Numbered from the stretch's first letter, positions 25,659-34,600 are shown. The stretch: DNA of 64,000 nucleotides from Phototrophicus methaneseepsis (GCF_015500095.1 NZ_CP062983.1:1302001-1366000); one strand, 5' to 3'. Numbers and translations are program-made. The notes: generated by a model from the sequence alone, not told the origin.

Positions 25659-27038
25659 ATGTGGCTCAAAAAGAGCTTGTTACTGATAACGATCCTGGCC
25701 CTGGGTGCAATAACGAGTTTTGCTCAGGAGCCTATTGCTGTTGGTGATAGCCTGACGATTGCAGCTGAAGGCACCGCAGAGATTGTACTGGTACTGGATG
25801 CTGTAGAAGGAGATGACCTGATCGTCAGCACGGATTCTGCTGATGATACTTATCTGGAAGTCACAGATGCTGATGGCGTCGTCATCGCCAGCGATGATGA
25901 CAGTGGGCCGCGCCTGAATGCAGAGGCAGCATTCACTGTGCCTGCTGATGGTCAGTACACAATCACCGTGACGGAAGCACTTGGCGGTGAGCTTTCAGGC
26001 GATGTCAGCGTGAGCCTGATGGATGCCGCTGCGGCAACAGAGGATACTGAAGTTGATACAGAAGATACTAAAGAAGATACATCAGTAGAAGCCGTTCCTG
26101 CTGGTGCCAACATCGAAGTCGGCCAGACAGTCTCTGGCGAGTTTGAAGGCGATATCGTCGAGTACACTTTTGAGGGTGTATCCGGTGAAAGCTACCGCAT
26201 TTTGTTGGAATCTGATGACTTTGATACCTATCTTGAATTGTATGACGCTGACGAGATGTATCTTGACCAGGATGATGATGGCGGTGGCGATACCAACTCG
26301 CTGTTGATCTTCTCGCCTGGTGAAGATGGGACTTACGTGCTCAACGTCAGCGCCTATGGCGAGGACACAGGCGAGTTTACCCTTTCTATAACAGTCCTAG
26401 AAGCAACGGCAGTCACTATTGATGAACCGTTGAAGCTCAAAGCAGGCGCTATCGAAGGTGCATTCACCTTTGAAGGCTCAGAGGGTGATCTGTTTGATGT
26501 CTATGCCATCACGGAGGGCGACGACGATGTTTACCTCACCGTTGTGGGCCCGGATGGCTATGATGTGGATTACGATGACGATGGCGGCGTTGATTATAAC
26601 CCGTACATTCGCGCGCTTTCGCTGCCGATGGATGGCGTTTACCGTATTGAAATTACTAGCTACTCCGGCGATTTGACGGCTCCGCTGACGCTTTATGTAG
26701 AAACAACGGAACCTCTGATAATCTCCGAAGAGCCAGTCGTCTATAAGCCCGCAGAGAGTTATCAAGATGAATTGCTTGCCTTCGACGTTGAAGAAGATGG
26801 TGTGTACCGTCTGGTGATTGAAATCGTGGGTGAGGAAGATCCTTACATCTATGGTACGGTCTTCCAGCCTGAAGATGACACCTATGGTAGCTCCAGCTTC
26901 AGCTTCAGCAGTGTGATGCGCGCGGCAATGGACATCACCGCAGATGATGATGGAAGCGTTCGCGTCGAGCTAGACATGAGTGGCATCTATAACGAAGATA
27001 CAGAAGTCAGCATCAGCGTCACGCCCGTAACAGAATAA
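25659..27038 (+). CDS. Secreted protein with PPC-like beta domains
   Basis: A 459-residue exported, strongly acidic protein. Signal peptide MWLKKSLLLITILALGAITS. It contains three or four domains of the bacterial pre-peptidase C-terminal (PPC) beta-sandwich type, seen from repeated signatures such as TYLEVTDADGVVIASDDDSG, TYLELYDADEMYLDQDDDGG and VYLTVVGPDGYDVDYDDDGG, each ending in a GQYTITV/GTYVLNV/GVYRIEI strand. The Asp-rich loops probably bind Ca2+. GAGGAG precedes the ATG. No enzyme domain is present, so a surface or adhesive role is likely. Confidence 0.78.
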   Translation: MWLKKSLLLITILALGAITSFAQEPIAVGDSLTIAAEGTAEIVLVLDAVEGDDLIVSTDSADDTYLEVTDADGVVIASDDDSGPRLNAEAAFTVPADGQYTITVTEALGGELSGDVSVSLMDAAAATEDTEVDTEDTKEDTSVEAVPAGANIEVGQTVSGEFEGDIVEYTFEGVSGESYRILLESDDFDTYLELYDADEMYLDQDDDGGGDTNSLLIFSPGEDGTYVLNVSAYGEDTGEFTLSITVLEATAVTIDEPLKLKAGAIEGAFTFEGSEGDLFDVYAITEGDDDVYLTVVGPDGYDVDYDDDGGVDYNPYIRALSLPMDGVYRIEITSYSGDLTAPLTLYVETTEPLIISEEPVVYKPAESYQDELLAFDVEEDGVYRLVIEIVGEEDPYIYGTVFQPEDDTYGSSSFSFSSVMRAAMDITADDDGSVRVELDMSGIYNEDTEVSISVTPVTE

Positions 27039-27093
27039 CAGCGGTGACGGCGTAAGCGGATAGCCAGTAAAAACGGACTATCACAAAATGTTG

Positions 27094-27126
27094 CAGGGTG
27101 CTTTTAGGGCACCCTGTTTGCTTTTT
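27094..27126 (+). terminator. Rho-independent terminator
   Basis: CAGGGTGC (27094-27101) pairs with GCACCCTG (27109-27116) around a 7-base loop, followed by TTTGCTTTTT. It ends the PPC-like gene transcript. Confidence 0.85.
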
Positions 27127-27215
27127 AGTAGGGTATAGTATGCACAATGAGTGACCCCATACCCTGCCTCCTGAATTGGACTTCGGCGGCAGTGCGTCCA
27201 AAGGATTGAACAAGG

Positions 27216-28193
27216 ATGAAAGCCGTTTTATGCCGCCGCTTTGGATTGCCGGAAGACCTGACGATTGAAGACATTCCTAGCCCAGTCGTAGGCCCTGGCG
27301 AGGTCAAAATCGCTGTGAAGGCCGCTGGTTTAAACTTCCCCGATGTGTTGATAGTGCAGGGCCTTTATCAACTTAAACCGACGTTCCCGTTTAGCCCCGG
27401 CCTTGAGATTGCAGGTGATGTCCTGGAAGTAGGTGAAGGTGTTGAGCATGTCGCCGTAGGCCAGCGGGTCATGGGTATCGTGAATTATGGTGGCTTTGCC
27501 GAAGAAGTCCTCGTGCCGGCTGGTATGGTCATCCCCATGCCGGATAACATGCCCTATGAGCATGGCGCGATATTCCCGATTGTGTACGGTACTTCCCATA
27601 TTGCCCTATCTCATCGGGCACAGTTACAAGCTGGCGAGACGCTGTTGGTCTTGGGGGCCGCTGGTGGGGTTGGCCTGACGGCTGTTGAACTGGGTAAGCT
27701 CATGGGGGCGAATGTCATCGCTTGTGCCAGCACGCGGGAAAAACTGGCTCTCGCTGAGCAATATCAGGCCGATCACCTCATCAACTACATCAAAGAGGAC
27801 CTTCGGGATGCGGTGAAAGATGCTACCAACGGGCATTATGCCGATGTGATTTATGACCCGGTGGGCGGGGCGCTGTTTGATGAGGCGATACGCTGTGTCG
27901 CCTGGGAGGGCCGCTATCTCGTGATTGGTTTTGCCAGTGGGCGGATCCCTGAACTGCCTACGAATCGGGTTTTACTCAAGAACAGCTCGCTGGTTGGCAT
28001 GTTCTGGGGGGCCTATGCCGTCAATGACCCTGCCGTGATGGTGCGCTCGCTGGATATCTTGCTGGGTTGGTATGCGGAAGGCCGTCTGGTCCCCCATATC
28101 AGCGCGACATATCCTCTGGAACAAGCCGCCGTTGCGCTCACCGCCATGATGAACCGTCAGACGATGGGGAAGATGGTCTTGCGCATCAGCTAA
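27216..28193 (+). CDS. NADPH:quinone oxidoreductase-like MDR enzyme
   Basis: A 325-residue medium-chain dehydrogenase/reductase. N-terminal GroES-like domain: AGLNFPDVLIVQGLYQLKP then PFSPGLEIAGDVLEVGEGVE. Nucleotide-binding motif LVLGAAGGVGLTAVELGKLM. The zinc-binding Cys/His set of alcohol dehydrogenases is absent, as in the quinone oxidoreductase/zeta-crystallin branch. Likely NADPH-dependent reduction of quinones or enones. Monocistronic; AAAGGA about 12 bases upstream. Confidence 0.9.
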   Translation: MKAVLCRRFGLPEDLTIEDIPSPVVGPGEVKIAVKAAGLNFPDVLIVQGLYQLKPTFPFSPGLEIAGDVLEVGEGVEHVAVGQRVMGIVNYGGFAEEVLVPAGMVIPMPDNMPYEHGAIFPIVYGTSHIALSHRAQLQAGETLLVLGAAGGVGLTAVELGKLMGANVIACASTREKLALAEQYQADHLINYIKEDLRDAVKDATNGHYADVIYDPVGGALFDEAIRCVAWEGRYLVIGFASGRIPELPTNRVLLKNSSLVGMFWGAYAVNDPAVMVRSLDILLGWYAEGRLVPHISATYPLEQAAVALTAMMNRQTMGKMVLRIS

Positions 28194-28378
28194 AGACCTT
28201 TCGAATGCGTGCATATCTCTTTGAAAACGGCCGTAGGAGGGGCACCCCAGCCCCTTCTATTTTCTGGTGATCACCTCTTCTTCACAGATTCTTATCCTTT
28301 TTAAGCGACCTCCCTTTAAAAAAGCACGTATAGTAAGTGGAGGTTTTCACATACTCAGAAAATTGAAAGGACGCTTCT

Positions 28379-30187
28379 ATGCGTAAAATGGCCCTGCTGG
28401 CCACGATGTTGATCCTGCTGCTGGCTGGCACAACACAAGCACGTGACAAGGATACCCTGACCAGCCTCGCCCGCTATTACGCGGATGACACAGCAATCTA
28501 TTTAAGTGCCCGTACGGATGAAGATTTTGCTCCGGTATTAACGGACTTGGTGGATCGTTTACGGCTTTTCTTCCCTAAAGATGTGCCGCCCATTACCGCA
28601 GAAGCTTTATTGAACATGTTCGCCCAACAGACTGCTGGGGGGACCTTTGAAGCAACCTATGGTACCTGGGTTGGGGATAGTGCTGCTTTCGGCCTGACGC
28701 TGGATGTTGATTATATGATGGCGAGTATGAACGATATGCCGCCCTTTTTTATCAGCGTTGCCATCACGGACCGTGATGCTGCGATGGCTTTCCTTGATGA
28801 ACAGGTGAGCCATGACGAAAGCGGCGAACTTATCGGTTACAGTCTCATTGAAGAAGGTGGCTTGACGATTTACCTGGCCGATGAGAGCGAAGACGCCACG
28901 TATGCTGTTGGTGATGATGTCTTGTTCATTACGCCAGATGTTGAACTGCTGCCGCGAGAAGCCGTAGAAAATCCGCTCGCCGCCCAGGCAGATTTCAATG
29001 AGACGGTGGCTTTGCTGCCCAACGAAGCCTACAACATCCTGGCTTATATCGATTCTGGTGCTGTCAACCGCTTTAGTCAGGACCTCAGCACTGCAGTCCT
29101 GGCAGCGGAAAATACAACGAATAGTGGCATGCCCGGTATGCTCCAGCAGCTATCGAATGTTCAGGGTGTCCAGGCCTGGGGCTTTGTGGTCCTGGATGGG
29201 GATACTCTGACGATGGATCTGGCGACGAACATCACGGATACCACGCTCTATGATGAAGCTGGCATCAGCCTGACGACGCTCCCCGCGCTGGATACAGCTT
29301 TTACCACACATATCCCCAGTAATGCGTTGATGGTTGCCCAGAGCAGCGACTTCGGCCCGACTGTCCAGATGTCCCTGGAGAATCTCCGTCGTTTCAGCGC
29401 CTTCCTGGACGAGAATGGTGGGCTCATGTCATTGATAGCTGTCCCGCGCGAGATGATGCAGCCTGAAGAAATCGTTGCTATGGAGAGCTTTAGCCTGAAC
29501 AGCCTGATTGGTATGCTGAATACGGGCTTCGCAGGTCTCACAGGCCTGAACCTGGAACGCGATGTGCTCCCTGTTCTGAATGGTGATGTCGTCGCTTATC
29601 TGCGTGTGCTGCCCGTAGAAGATTTTGAAGCGCCAATCTTGCCGGATTTCGGCTTGATGTTCCAGACAGATAACGCAGAAGGTGCGACGATGCTGGTAGA
29701 TGCCCTGGTAGACGCATCGGCTGCTTATGGCACGGATTTCAGTGTCGAAGCCTATGGCGACGCAGGCGCCGCTTTGAATATGCCGCTGATTGGTGAGAGC
29801 ATGGGCACGCGTCATCCCAACCTGGACTTGCTGTTCGGTGCCGATAATGGCGTATTCAGCTTTGGCACGCGCCCGGCTGTAGAAGCCGCCCTCTCTACAG
29901 AAGACAATATCACCTCTACAGCCGCTTACCAGGCTGCACAAGCTTACTTCCTGCCGAATAGCGGCGTGCTGTTGTATATCGATATTGCGCCTCTTGGTGA
30001 GCTTATAGATGAACTGATCGCTTCTGGTGAGATCCCGCTGACGGCGGAAGTTGAACAAGCTCGCACGGCCATAAGCCTGCTGGAAAGCGCGACAGGGACC
30101 GTTACCAGCATTGATCCTACATCAACGATCGCCCGCTTTACGCTGACACTGGCGGAAACCCCGGTTGTGATTGGGGGCGAATCCTGA
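28379..30187 (+). CDS. Secreted DUF3352 protein
   Basis: A 602-residue exported protein; signal peptide MRKMALLATMLILLLAGTTQA, with GAAAGGA upstream. The mature chain has the DUF3352 layout: opening LARYYADDTAIYLSARTDED, a middle TFEATYGTWVGDSAAFGLTL and repeated ALLPNEAYNILAYIDSG / AQAYFLPNSGVLLYIDIAPL strands. DUF3352 proteins are large secreted or surface proteins of Chloroflexota and Cyanobacteria with no defined function. It is followed by a paralogue, so the pair arose by duplication. Confidence 0.8.
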   Translation: MRKMALLATMLILLLAGTTQARDKDTLTSLARYYADDTAIYLSARTDEDFAPVLTDLVDRLRLFFPKDVPPITAEALLNMFAQQTAGGTFEATYGTWVGDSAAFGLTLDVDYMMASMNDMPPFFISVAITDRDAAMAFLDEQVSHDESGELIGYSLIEEGGLTIYLADESEDATYAVGDDVLFITPDVELLPREAVENPLAAQADFNETVALLPNEAYNILAYIDSGAVNRFSQDLSTAVLAAENTTNSGMPGMLQQLSNVQGVQAWGFVVLDGDTLTMDLATNITDTTLYDEAGISLTTLPALDTAFTTHIPSNALMVAQSSDFGPTVQMSLENLRRFSAFLDENGGLMSLIAVPREMMQPEEIVAMESFSLNSLIGMLNTGFAGLTGLNLERDVLPVLNGDVVAYLRVLPVEDFEAPILPDFGLMFQTDNAEGATMLVDALVDASAAYGTDFSVEAYGDAGAALNMPLIGESMGTRHPNLDLLFGADNGVFSFGTRPAVEAALSTEDNITSTAAYQAAQAYFLPNSGVLLYIDIAPLGELIDELIASGEIPLTAEVEQARTAISLLESATGTVTSIDPTSTIARFTLTLAETPVVIGGES

Positions 30188-30297
30188 TCTAAAGTGCCAG
30201 GGCCGCAGCGATACGCTGGCTCTGGTTCTTCTTTCGATCATCCTGCTTTATCACCCGCGTAAAGACGACGCGTGACATTATGAAAGGACCACAATTC

Positions 30298-32046
30298 ATG
30301 AAGAAGTTCTTGACGACGCTACTCCTGGCGGTCCTGGCAATCGGCATATTGCCGGTGCAAGCACAGGTCGCCTCGACAGATGAGCTCACCGAGCTGGCGG
30401 CGTATATCCCGGAAGAATCACCTCTATTCCTGGTCACTCGCAGTGACCCCGGTTTTATCGAAACGCTGGATGGCCTGGGCGCGAATGTCGCGGGACAGGT
30501 TGGCTTCCCGGTCGCATCCCCCTTGAGTGAAGCGCTGGAAGACAGCGCCACGCTGATTGACCCGGAAGGGGACTTTGAGACGCTGATTGGGCGCTGGTTG
30601 GGCGATACCGTCGCAATCGCTGCCCTAAGCCCGGATCAATTCTTTTCGACAGGTAGCCTGTATGCCTTTATGAGCGTGACGGATGAATTAACGGCTAGCA
30701 AGTACATCAATCTCGCAATAGAAGCCACAGGCCACGAAGACGACTATACAGTGAGCGAATTCGCGGGTGGCACGCTCTATGCCGCCCCACAGGACATGAG
30801 CTGGTATAGCAGCTATTGGCTTGCGGAAGATGTGCTGGTTGTCAGTGACAATAGCTACGATGGGTTCTTATATGAGCCGCCTCAGGCAACCCTGGCAGAC
30901 AGCACCACATTCACTGAGACGCTTGGCCTCTTGCCCGAACCTGCTTACCATGCCCTGGCGTATATTGATGTGCCCGTTCTCATGGATAGGCTCCTAACAG
31001 AAAACCCCATGGACGAAGATGTCGCAACTTACTTCCCAGATATGGATTTTGAAGCCGTACTGACATCGACCAGTGCTCAGGCCTGGGGCTTTACCATCCT
31101 GGAAGGGCGTTCCCTCACTGTCGACTTTGCGCAGACTGTTGATATTGCGGCGATGGAAGCCGCCGGCTTTGATTGGTCCGCCAGTACATCGATCAATGCG
31201 GATTTCGCCAGCTATGTCCCGGCAGATGCGGCCCTTGTTTTGCAGGATTCTGACCTGGGTGCTTCAATCCTTGAGACATTGAATATGCTGACCCTGATTG
31301 GCGAAGCAGTGAGCGCTCGTCAGGGAGAGTACTATACAGACCCCATGTACTACTACAGTCAGGCTGATGCGGAACAAGCTATGGCTATGCTGGATGAGAC
31401 TGTGACGTTCTTGCGTCTGGCATATCAGGGCCTGAGCGGGACACCTCTGGAAGAATCCCTTGCATGGATGACGGGCGATTACGCCGTTTATCTTGGCTTC
31501 CCGCTGGTGAATGATGAACGGGGCCTAGATGTGGGTGTGATTCAGACGGTGACAGACCCCGCCGCTGCAGAGAGCTTCTCACAAGCATTACAAGCTATCC
31601 TCGATAGCTGGGGCGCTTCTTATCAGCAAGAAGGCAACATCGTGACGCTTTCTTCTTTGAACGACCTCGTCACCCGTGCGCAGGAAGCTGATCTCGAAGC
31701 GGGTATCTCGCCTATTAGCCTGGATATTCTCTTTGGCTATGATGATGCCATCTTCGCATTAGGGACGCGTTCCGGTGTGGAATCCGCCTTTAATGGCGGC
31801 GAAAGCCTTGCGGATTCAGCCATCTTCCAGGCCGCATCCGCTTATATGCTGCCAGAAACGCAAGCCCTGGTGTATGTCAACGGCGATAACCTCTCCATCG
31901 GGTTGGATTGGTTGGCGGAGCAGAATCCGCGTGATGCTGCTGAACTGGCTATGCTTGCTAACATCATGGAGAGTGCCAGCCTCACTGCCAGTTACGATGA
32001 AACAGGCACTGGCTTGGTGCGCTTTGTCGTGACGTTATCCCAATAA
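30298..32046 (+). CDS. Secreted DUF3352 protein (paralogue)
   Basis: A 582-residue exported paralogue of the gene before it (110-bp gap). Signal peptide MKKFLTTLLLAVLAIGILPV; the ATG at 30298 has GAAAGGA 9 bases upstream, and is preferred over one six codons earlier. Shared landmarks include LAAYIPEESPLFLVTRSDPG, ETLIGRWLGDTVAIAAL, TLGLLPEPAYHALAYIDVPV, SAQAWGFTILEG and SAYMLPETQALVYVNGD. The pair probably forms one operon closed by the terminator at 32076. Function unknown; extracellular. Confidence 0.8.
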   Translation: MKKFLTTLLLAVLAIGILPVQAQVASTDELTELAAYIPEESPLFLVTRSDPGFIETLDGLGANVAGQVGFPVASPLSEALEDSATLIDPEGDFETLIGRWLGDTVAIAALSPDQFFSTGSLYAFMSVTDELTASKYINLAIEATGHEDDYTVSEFAGGTLYAAPQDMSWYSSYWLAEDVLVVSDNSYDGFLYEPPQATLADSTTFTETLGLLPEPAYHALAYIDVPVLMDRLLTENPMDEDVATYFPDMDFEAVLTSTSAQAWGFTILEGRSLTVDFAQTVDIAAMEAAGFDWSASTSINADFASYVPADAALVLQDSDLGASILETLNMLTLIGEAVSARQGEYYTDPMYYYSQADAEQAMAMLDETVTFLRLAYQGLSGTPLEESLAWMTGDYAVYLGFPLVNDERGLDVGVIQTVTDPAAAESFSQALQAILDSWGASYQQEGNIVTLSSLNDLVTRAQEADLEAGISPISLDILFGYDDAIFALGTRSGVESAFNGGESLADSAIFQAASAYMLPETQALVYVNGDNLSIGLDWLAEQNPRDAAELAMLANIMESASLTASYDETGTGLVRFVVTLSQ

Positions 32047-32075
32047 ATCGCAAGGCAATTCACTGCGTTATACCG

Positions 32076-32104
32076 AGCCCTCTCTTACAGGAGAGGGCTT
32101 TTTA
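32076..32104 (+). terminator. Rho-independent terminator of DUF3352 operon
   Basis: AGCCCTCTC (32076-32084) pairs with GAGAGGGCT (32091-32099) around TTACAG, followed by a T run. Confidence 0.9.
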
Positions 32105-32177
32105 TATCTCTGGTAGGGGTGCCTCTATTGCTGCAAAAATTACTCTATAAGAATTGCTGAACAATTAAGAAAATTGA

Positions 32178-32206
32178 TTGACCGTGACCTTACTTTATGT
32201 TACATT
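32178..32206 (+). promoter_or_regulatory. Promoter of candidate sRNA
   Basis: TTGACC (32178-32183), 17-base spacer, then TACATT (32201-32206) preceded by TG at -14/-15 (extended -10). Expected transcription start near 32213. No coding gene follows on this strand before the terminator. Confidence 0.65.
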
Positions 32207-32212
32207 ATTTTT

Positions 32213-32332
32213 GTGAGCTGTAGTACAACATGGGGCAGGTTTCAATCTCTTCTCTCCTTGATGATATGACCGTGCGAATTCTATGTGAATGCCCCATGGG
32301 CCGGAACTGACAAAGTTCCGGCTTTTTCTTTT
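32213..32332 (+). ncRNA. Candidate small RNA, novel
   Basis: About 118 nt between a promoter (32178-32206) and a strong terminator (GCCGGAACT 32300-32308 with AGTTCCGGC 32314-32322, then TTTTTCTTTTT). CATGGGGCA (32229-32237) pairs perfectly with TGCCCCATG (32290-32298), closing a ~52-nt loop domain that contains a pyrimidine-rich stretch (CAATCTCTTCTCTCCTT) able to base-pair with Shine-Dalgarno-like targets. No ORF with ribosome site lies within. It is not a recognisable 4.5S, tmRNA or known riboswitch. A trans-acting regulatory RNA is inferred. Confidence 0.5.
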
Positions 32333-32333
32333 T
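32300..32333 (+). terminator. Strong Rho-independent terminator
   Basis: 9-bp perfect GC-rich stem (32300-32308 / 32314-32322), 5-base loop GACAA, and an 11-base T-rich tail. It ends the candidate sRNA. Confidence 0.9.
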
Positions 32334-32367
32334 ATTCCCCATAAACGAGACTATATCGGAAATAAAA

Positions 32368-32389
32368 ACGAGGCGTTGAAGCGCCTCGT
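32368..32389 (-). terminator. Terminator of small membrane gene
   Basis: ACGAGGCG (32368-32375) pairs with CGCCTCGT (32382-32389); the minus strand continues TTTTATT. Confidence 0.8.
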
Positions 32390-32433
32390 CTGTGTGCTGC
32401 ATAGGGATCTAATATGATGATGTCACGTTTGGC

Positions 32434-32973
32434 TTAACCCGTTGTCAGTCGGCTACCACTGCCATCATCATCAATGATGTGTAGTTGATCGCCATCAACT
32501 GTCTGAAAATAATCACCATCCGGGTCCGTGGGGTCATCATTCATTTGATAAGCATCATCGTAACCCTCTGGCTCATAGGGGTAGTCGGGCGATTTCCGCT
32601 TACGAGGATCGGCTTCTTCGGTCAGATCTACGTTAGGCTGCCGCAAAAAGCCCGGTACAACGAACATAACTAGCAGCAGCGCCAGTCCAATCGGCATTAA
32701 CCAGAACATGCGCCCAAAGAGCACAAGGCCACCTAGCGGTAGCAAAAGCCACCAAAACCCCCATAAAGGACGCCGATACGGTCTATACCAGCGCCGCATG
32801 ATGGGGCTGACGAACATAGGGTGATAGGGGCGTCTATAGAACGAACGATAGCTCATAGGTCGCATGGGCATATAGCCTCGCCGCATCATCCTTGGCCTGA
32901 TGCCTGGCCTCATACTGGGCCGCAAGCCTGGACCGTGACCGCCTCTGTGATGTGAACCTGGACCATGTCGCAT
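32434..32973 (-). CDS. Membrane protein with basic N terminus and shared acidic tail
   Basis: A 179-residue protein. Residues 1-70 are rich in Arg, Gly, His, Met and Pro (PGSHHRGGHGPGLRP), two membrane helices follow (about 70-110), then an acidic cytosolic or external tail: EEADPRKRKSPDYPYEP, GDYFQTVDGDQLHIIDDDG, ending SRLTTG. The tail closely matches the next gene's tail, so both share one conserved module. Function unknown. Confidence 0.7.
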   Translation of the reverse strand: MRHGPGSHHRGGHGPGLRPSMRPGIRPRMMRRGYMPMRPMSYRSFYRRPYHPMFVSPIMRRWYRPYRRPLWGFWWLLLPLGGLVLFGRMFWLMPIGLALLLVMFVVPGFLRQPNVDLTEEADPRKRKSPDYPYEPEGYDDAYQMNDDPTDPDGDYFQTVDGDQLHIIDDDGSGSRLTTG

Positions 32974-33140
32974 AATAGTCTGACTTTCAATCTATAATCT
33001 ACAACAATATACGTCTCATGTATTGGAAAAGTTCGCATACTCAGGCGGAAGTTACACACAGTTAACACATCGCTCAAACCAGCGAAGTACAGTGGCAAAC
33101 CGTACAGCGGGACCATATAGGCGGAATAGAGAGACGAAAA

Positions 33141-33160
33141 AGGAGCGCCTGAGCGCTCCT
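33141..33160 (-). terminator. Terminator of small membrane paralogue
   Basis: AGGAGCGC (33141-33148) and GCGCTCCT (33153-33160) form a perfect 8-bp stem with loop CTGA; the minus strand continues TTTTCGTC. Confidence 0.8.
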
Positions 33161-33184
33161 CAAAGTGTTCTGTAGTCGGGTTCT

Positions 33185-33583
33185 TTAGCCGATTGTCAGC
33201 CGGGTATGGTCACCATCATCATCAATGACCCGCAGGCGTGCCCCATCGGCTGTCTCGATGTAATCGTTGTCGTCGGCATAATAATCGCTGTCTTGCGCCA
33301 TACGCTCTGTTGCAGCGCGTTCTGAACGGTAACGGTAGCGATCAGCCTCATAAGGCCTTGCCGAATAGCGCCCAACTTCATCGTAAAAGCCGTAGCCAGG
33401 TTGTTTCTGCTTACGTGGGTCGGCCATCTGGTCAGCCCAGCGTGAACGTGTTGGGCTCAACAGCAGGGGCAGTATCCAGAATAACAGGATGAAGCCCATG
33501 GGGAAGAACCACCAGCCACCACCCCACATAAACCAGAAAAAGAGCGGCAATATCCACCAACCGATGTTCCAACGATACCGCAT
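33185..33583 (-). CDS. Small Trp-rich membrane protein, paralogue
   Basis: A 132-residue protein with two Trp/Phe-rich membrane helices in the first 42 residues (IGWWILPLFFWFMWGGGWWF, MGFILLFWILPLLL), then a charged tail containing MADPRKQKQPGYGFYDE, Arg/Tyr-rich YRYRSERAA and the end NDYIETADGARLRVIDDDG, TRLTIG. That tail aligns residue for residue with the tail of the preceding gene. GAGG precedes the ATG. Function unknown. Confidence 0.7.
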   Translation of the reverse strand: MRYRWNIGWWILPLFFWFMWGGGWWFFPMGFILLFWILPLLLSPTRSRWADQMADPRKQKQPGYGFYDEVGRYSARPYEADRYRYRSERAATERMAQDSDYYADDNDYIETADGARLRVIDDDGDHTRLTIG

Positions 33584-33751
33584 GCAAGTGCCTCACTTTA
33601 ATATCTATTTCACTATACTATACGTCTTTTCCGGTTGTTTTTTTACCCATACAGGCCGGTTCTTATGGCGATTTTACAAATCGGTCGGTTGTTTGTGTGG
33701 AACAGCGTATAATGAGCAGCCTATTGATGAACCCGCCCCCAGGAGCACAAA

Positions 33752-34153
33752 ATGCCCGATTTTGAACGTGAAATCAATGAATTGCATGCCTTTTTTATGA
33801 ACTGGTTCCAGGCCAAACTGCCAAAGACAAGAGAAGCCTACGCCCGCTTTGAACAGGTGACACACCCGGATTTCCATATTGTGGGACCTAATGGCGTGCT
33901 GACGGCAGGCAGTACCTTAAAAGAGAGTATCTACGAGCAGTATAACCAGCGTGGTGATGCGCGCCTGTGGATCAAGAATTATCAGCATCGCGCCCAGCAT
34001 GGCGATTTACACATCGTCACGTATGAAGAATGGCAGGAAAATGGGGGTAAAACCACCGCTCGCCTGAGCACTGCCGTCTTCATTGAAGATGCAGCAGCGC
34101 CCAATGGTGCGCAGTGGTTACATGTGCATGAAACCTGGATTGAAGGCGTTTAA
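33752..34153 (+). CDS. SnoaL/DUF4440-like protein
   Basis: A 133-residue single-domain protein of the NTF2-like superfamily: an N-terminal helix (EREINELHAFFMNWFQAKLP), TGxxxxxF-like VTHPDFHIVGPNGVLTAG, and strands IVTYEEWQE and RLSTAVFIED ending WLHVHETWIEG. DUF4440/SnoaL-like proteins bind or transform small molecules; substrate unknown. AGGAG 6 bases upstream. Confidence 0.75.
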   Translation: MPDFEREINELHAFFMNWFQAKLPKTREAYARFEQVTHPDFHIVGPNGVLTAGSTLKESIYEQYNQRGDARLWIKNYQHRAQHGDLHIVTYEEWQENGGKTTARLSTAVFIEDAAAPNGAQWLHVHETWIEGV

Positions 34154-34177
34154 GGCTCAATCCAGGGGCGGTGCCTG

Positions 34178-34600
34178 TTAGTAGCCTGGCGGATCGCTGG
34201 CCGGGAAGGATTCCTCTGATGCTTCTTCAACGGCATCTTTTTCGCCGCTGATAAGCTCCCAACGAGAGAGCATGTCATCGACGCGCAGCGCCATAACAAA
34301 GTCATTTTTGTGCAGGCCGTGTAAATCATGTGTGACCCAATCGACTGTCACGTAGGTCACGTCAACGACAAGCTTGGGGTAATGCTTCTGTTCAAGCGCC
34401 TTCTTGCCGACTTCATAAACGAATTCCAGAGATTGCTCGAAATTCGGAAATTCAAAATGTCGCTGTAAATGCTTCAGGTTATTGATCTCGACAACTTGCC
34501 AGTTTGGCACGGACTTGTGTAATTCCTTGATCTCATCATCGCTGAGCCGGGTGCTAGCTTCTGTAATCGGTTCCCAGTTTTGCGCGGTCAGTTCGGTCAT
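34178..34600 (-). CDS. Pterin-4a-carbinolamine dehydratase-like protein
   Basis: A 140-residue protein. The PCD signature EQKHYPKLVVDVTYVTVDWV then THDLHGLHKNDFVMAL is present, with Tyr replacing one His of the usual HHP. PCDs recycle oxidised tetrahydrobiopterin cofactors and also occur widely in bacteria with unclear role. An extra tail, EEASEESFPASDPPGY, follows the domain; this short motif recurs in many small bacterial proteins. Start at 34600 has GAGG 9 bases upstream. Confidence 0.85.
   Translation of the reverse strand: MTELTAQNWEPITEASTRLSDDEIKELHKSVPNWQVVEINNLKHLQRHFEFPNFEQSLEFVYEVGKKALEQKHYPKLVVDVTYVTVDWVTHDLHGLHKNDFVMALRVDDMLSRWELISGEKDAVEEASEESFPASDPPGY

Larger units (their letters stand above)
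32047..32433. other. Intergenic region holding a terminator and candidate sRNA
   Basis: 387 bases. From left: the DUF3352 operon terminator, a complete promoter with extended -10, a ~118-nt candidate RNA with closing stem, its terminator, and the minus-strand terminator of the small membrane protein. Everything of note here is listed separately. Confidence 0.6.

Noticed and set aside
32237-32250. GTTTCAATCTC-like word reminiscent of CRISPR repeats
   Set aside because: A single copy without spacers or cas genes; it is inside the candidate sRNA.
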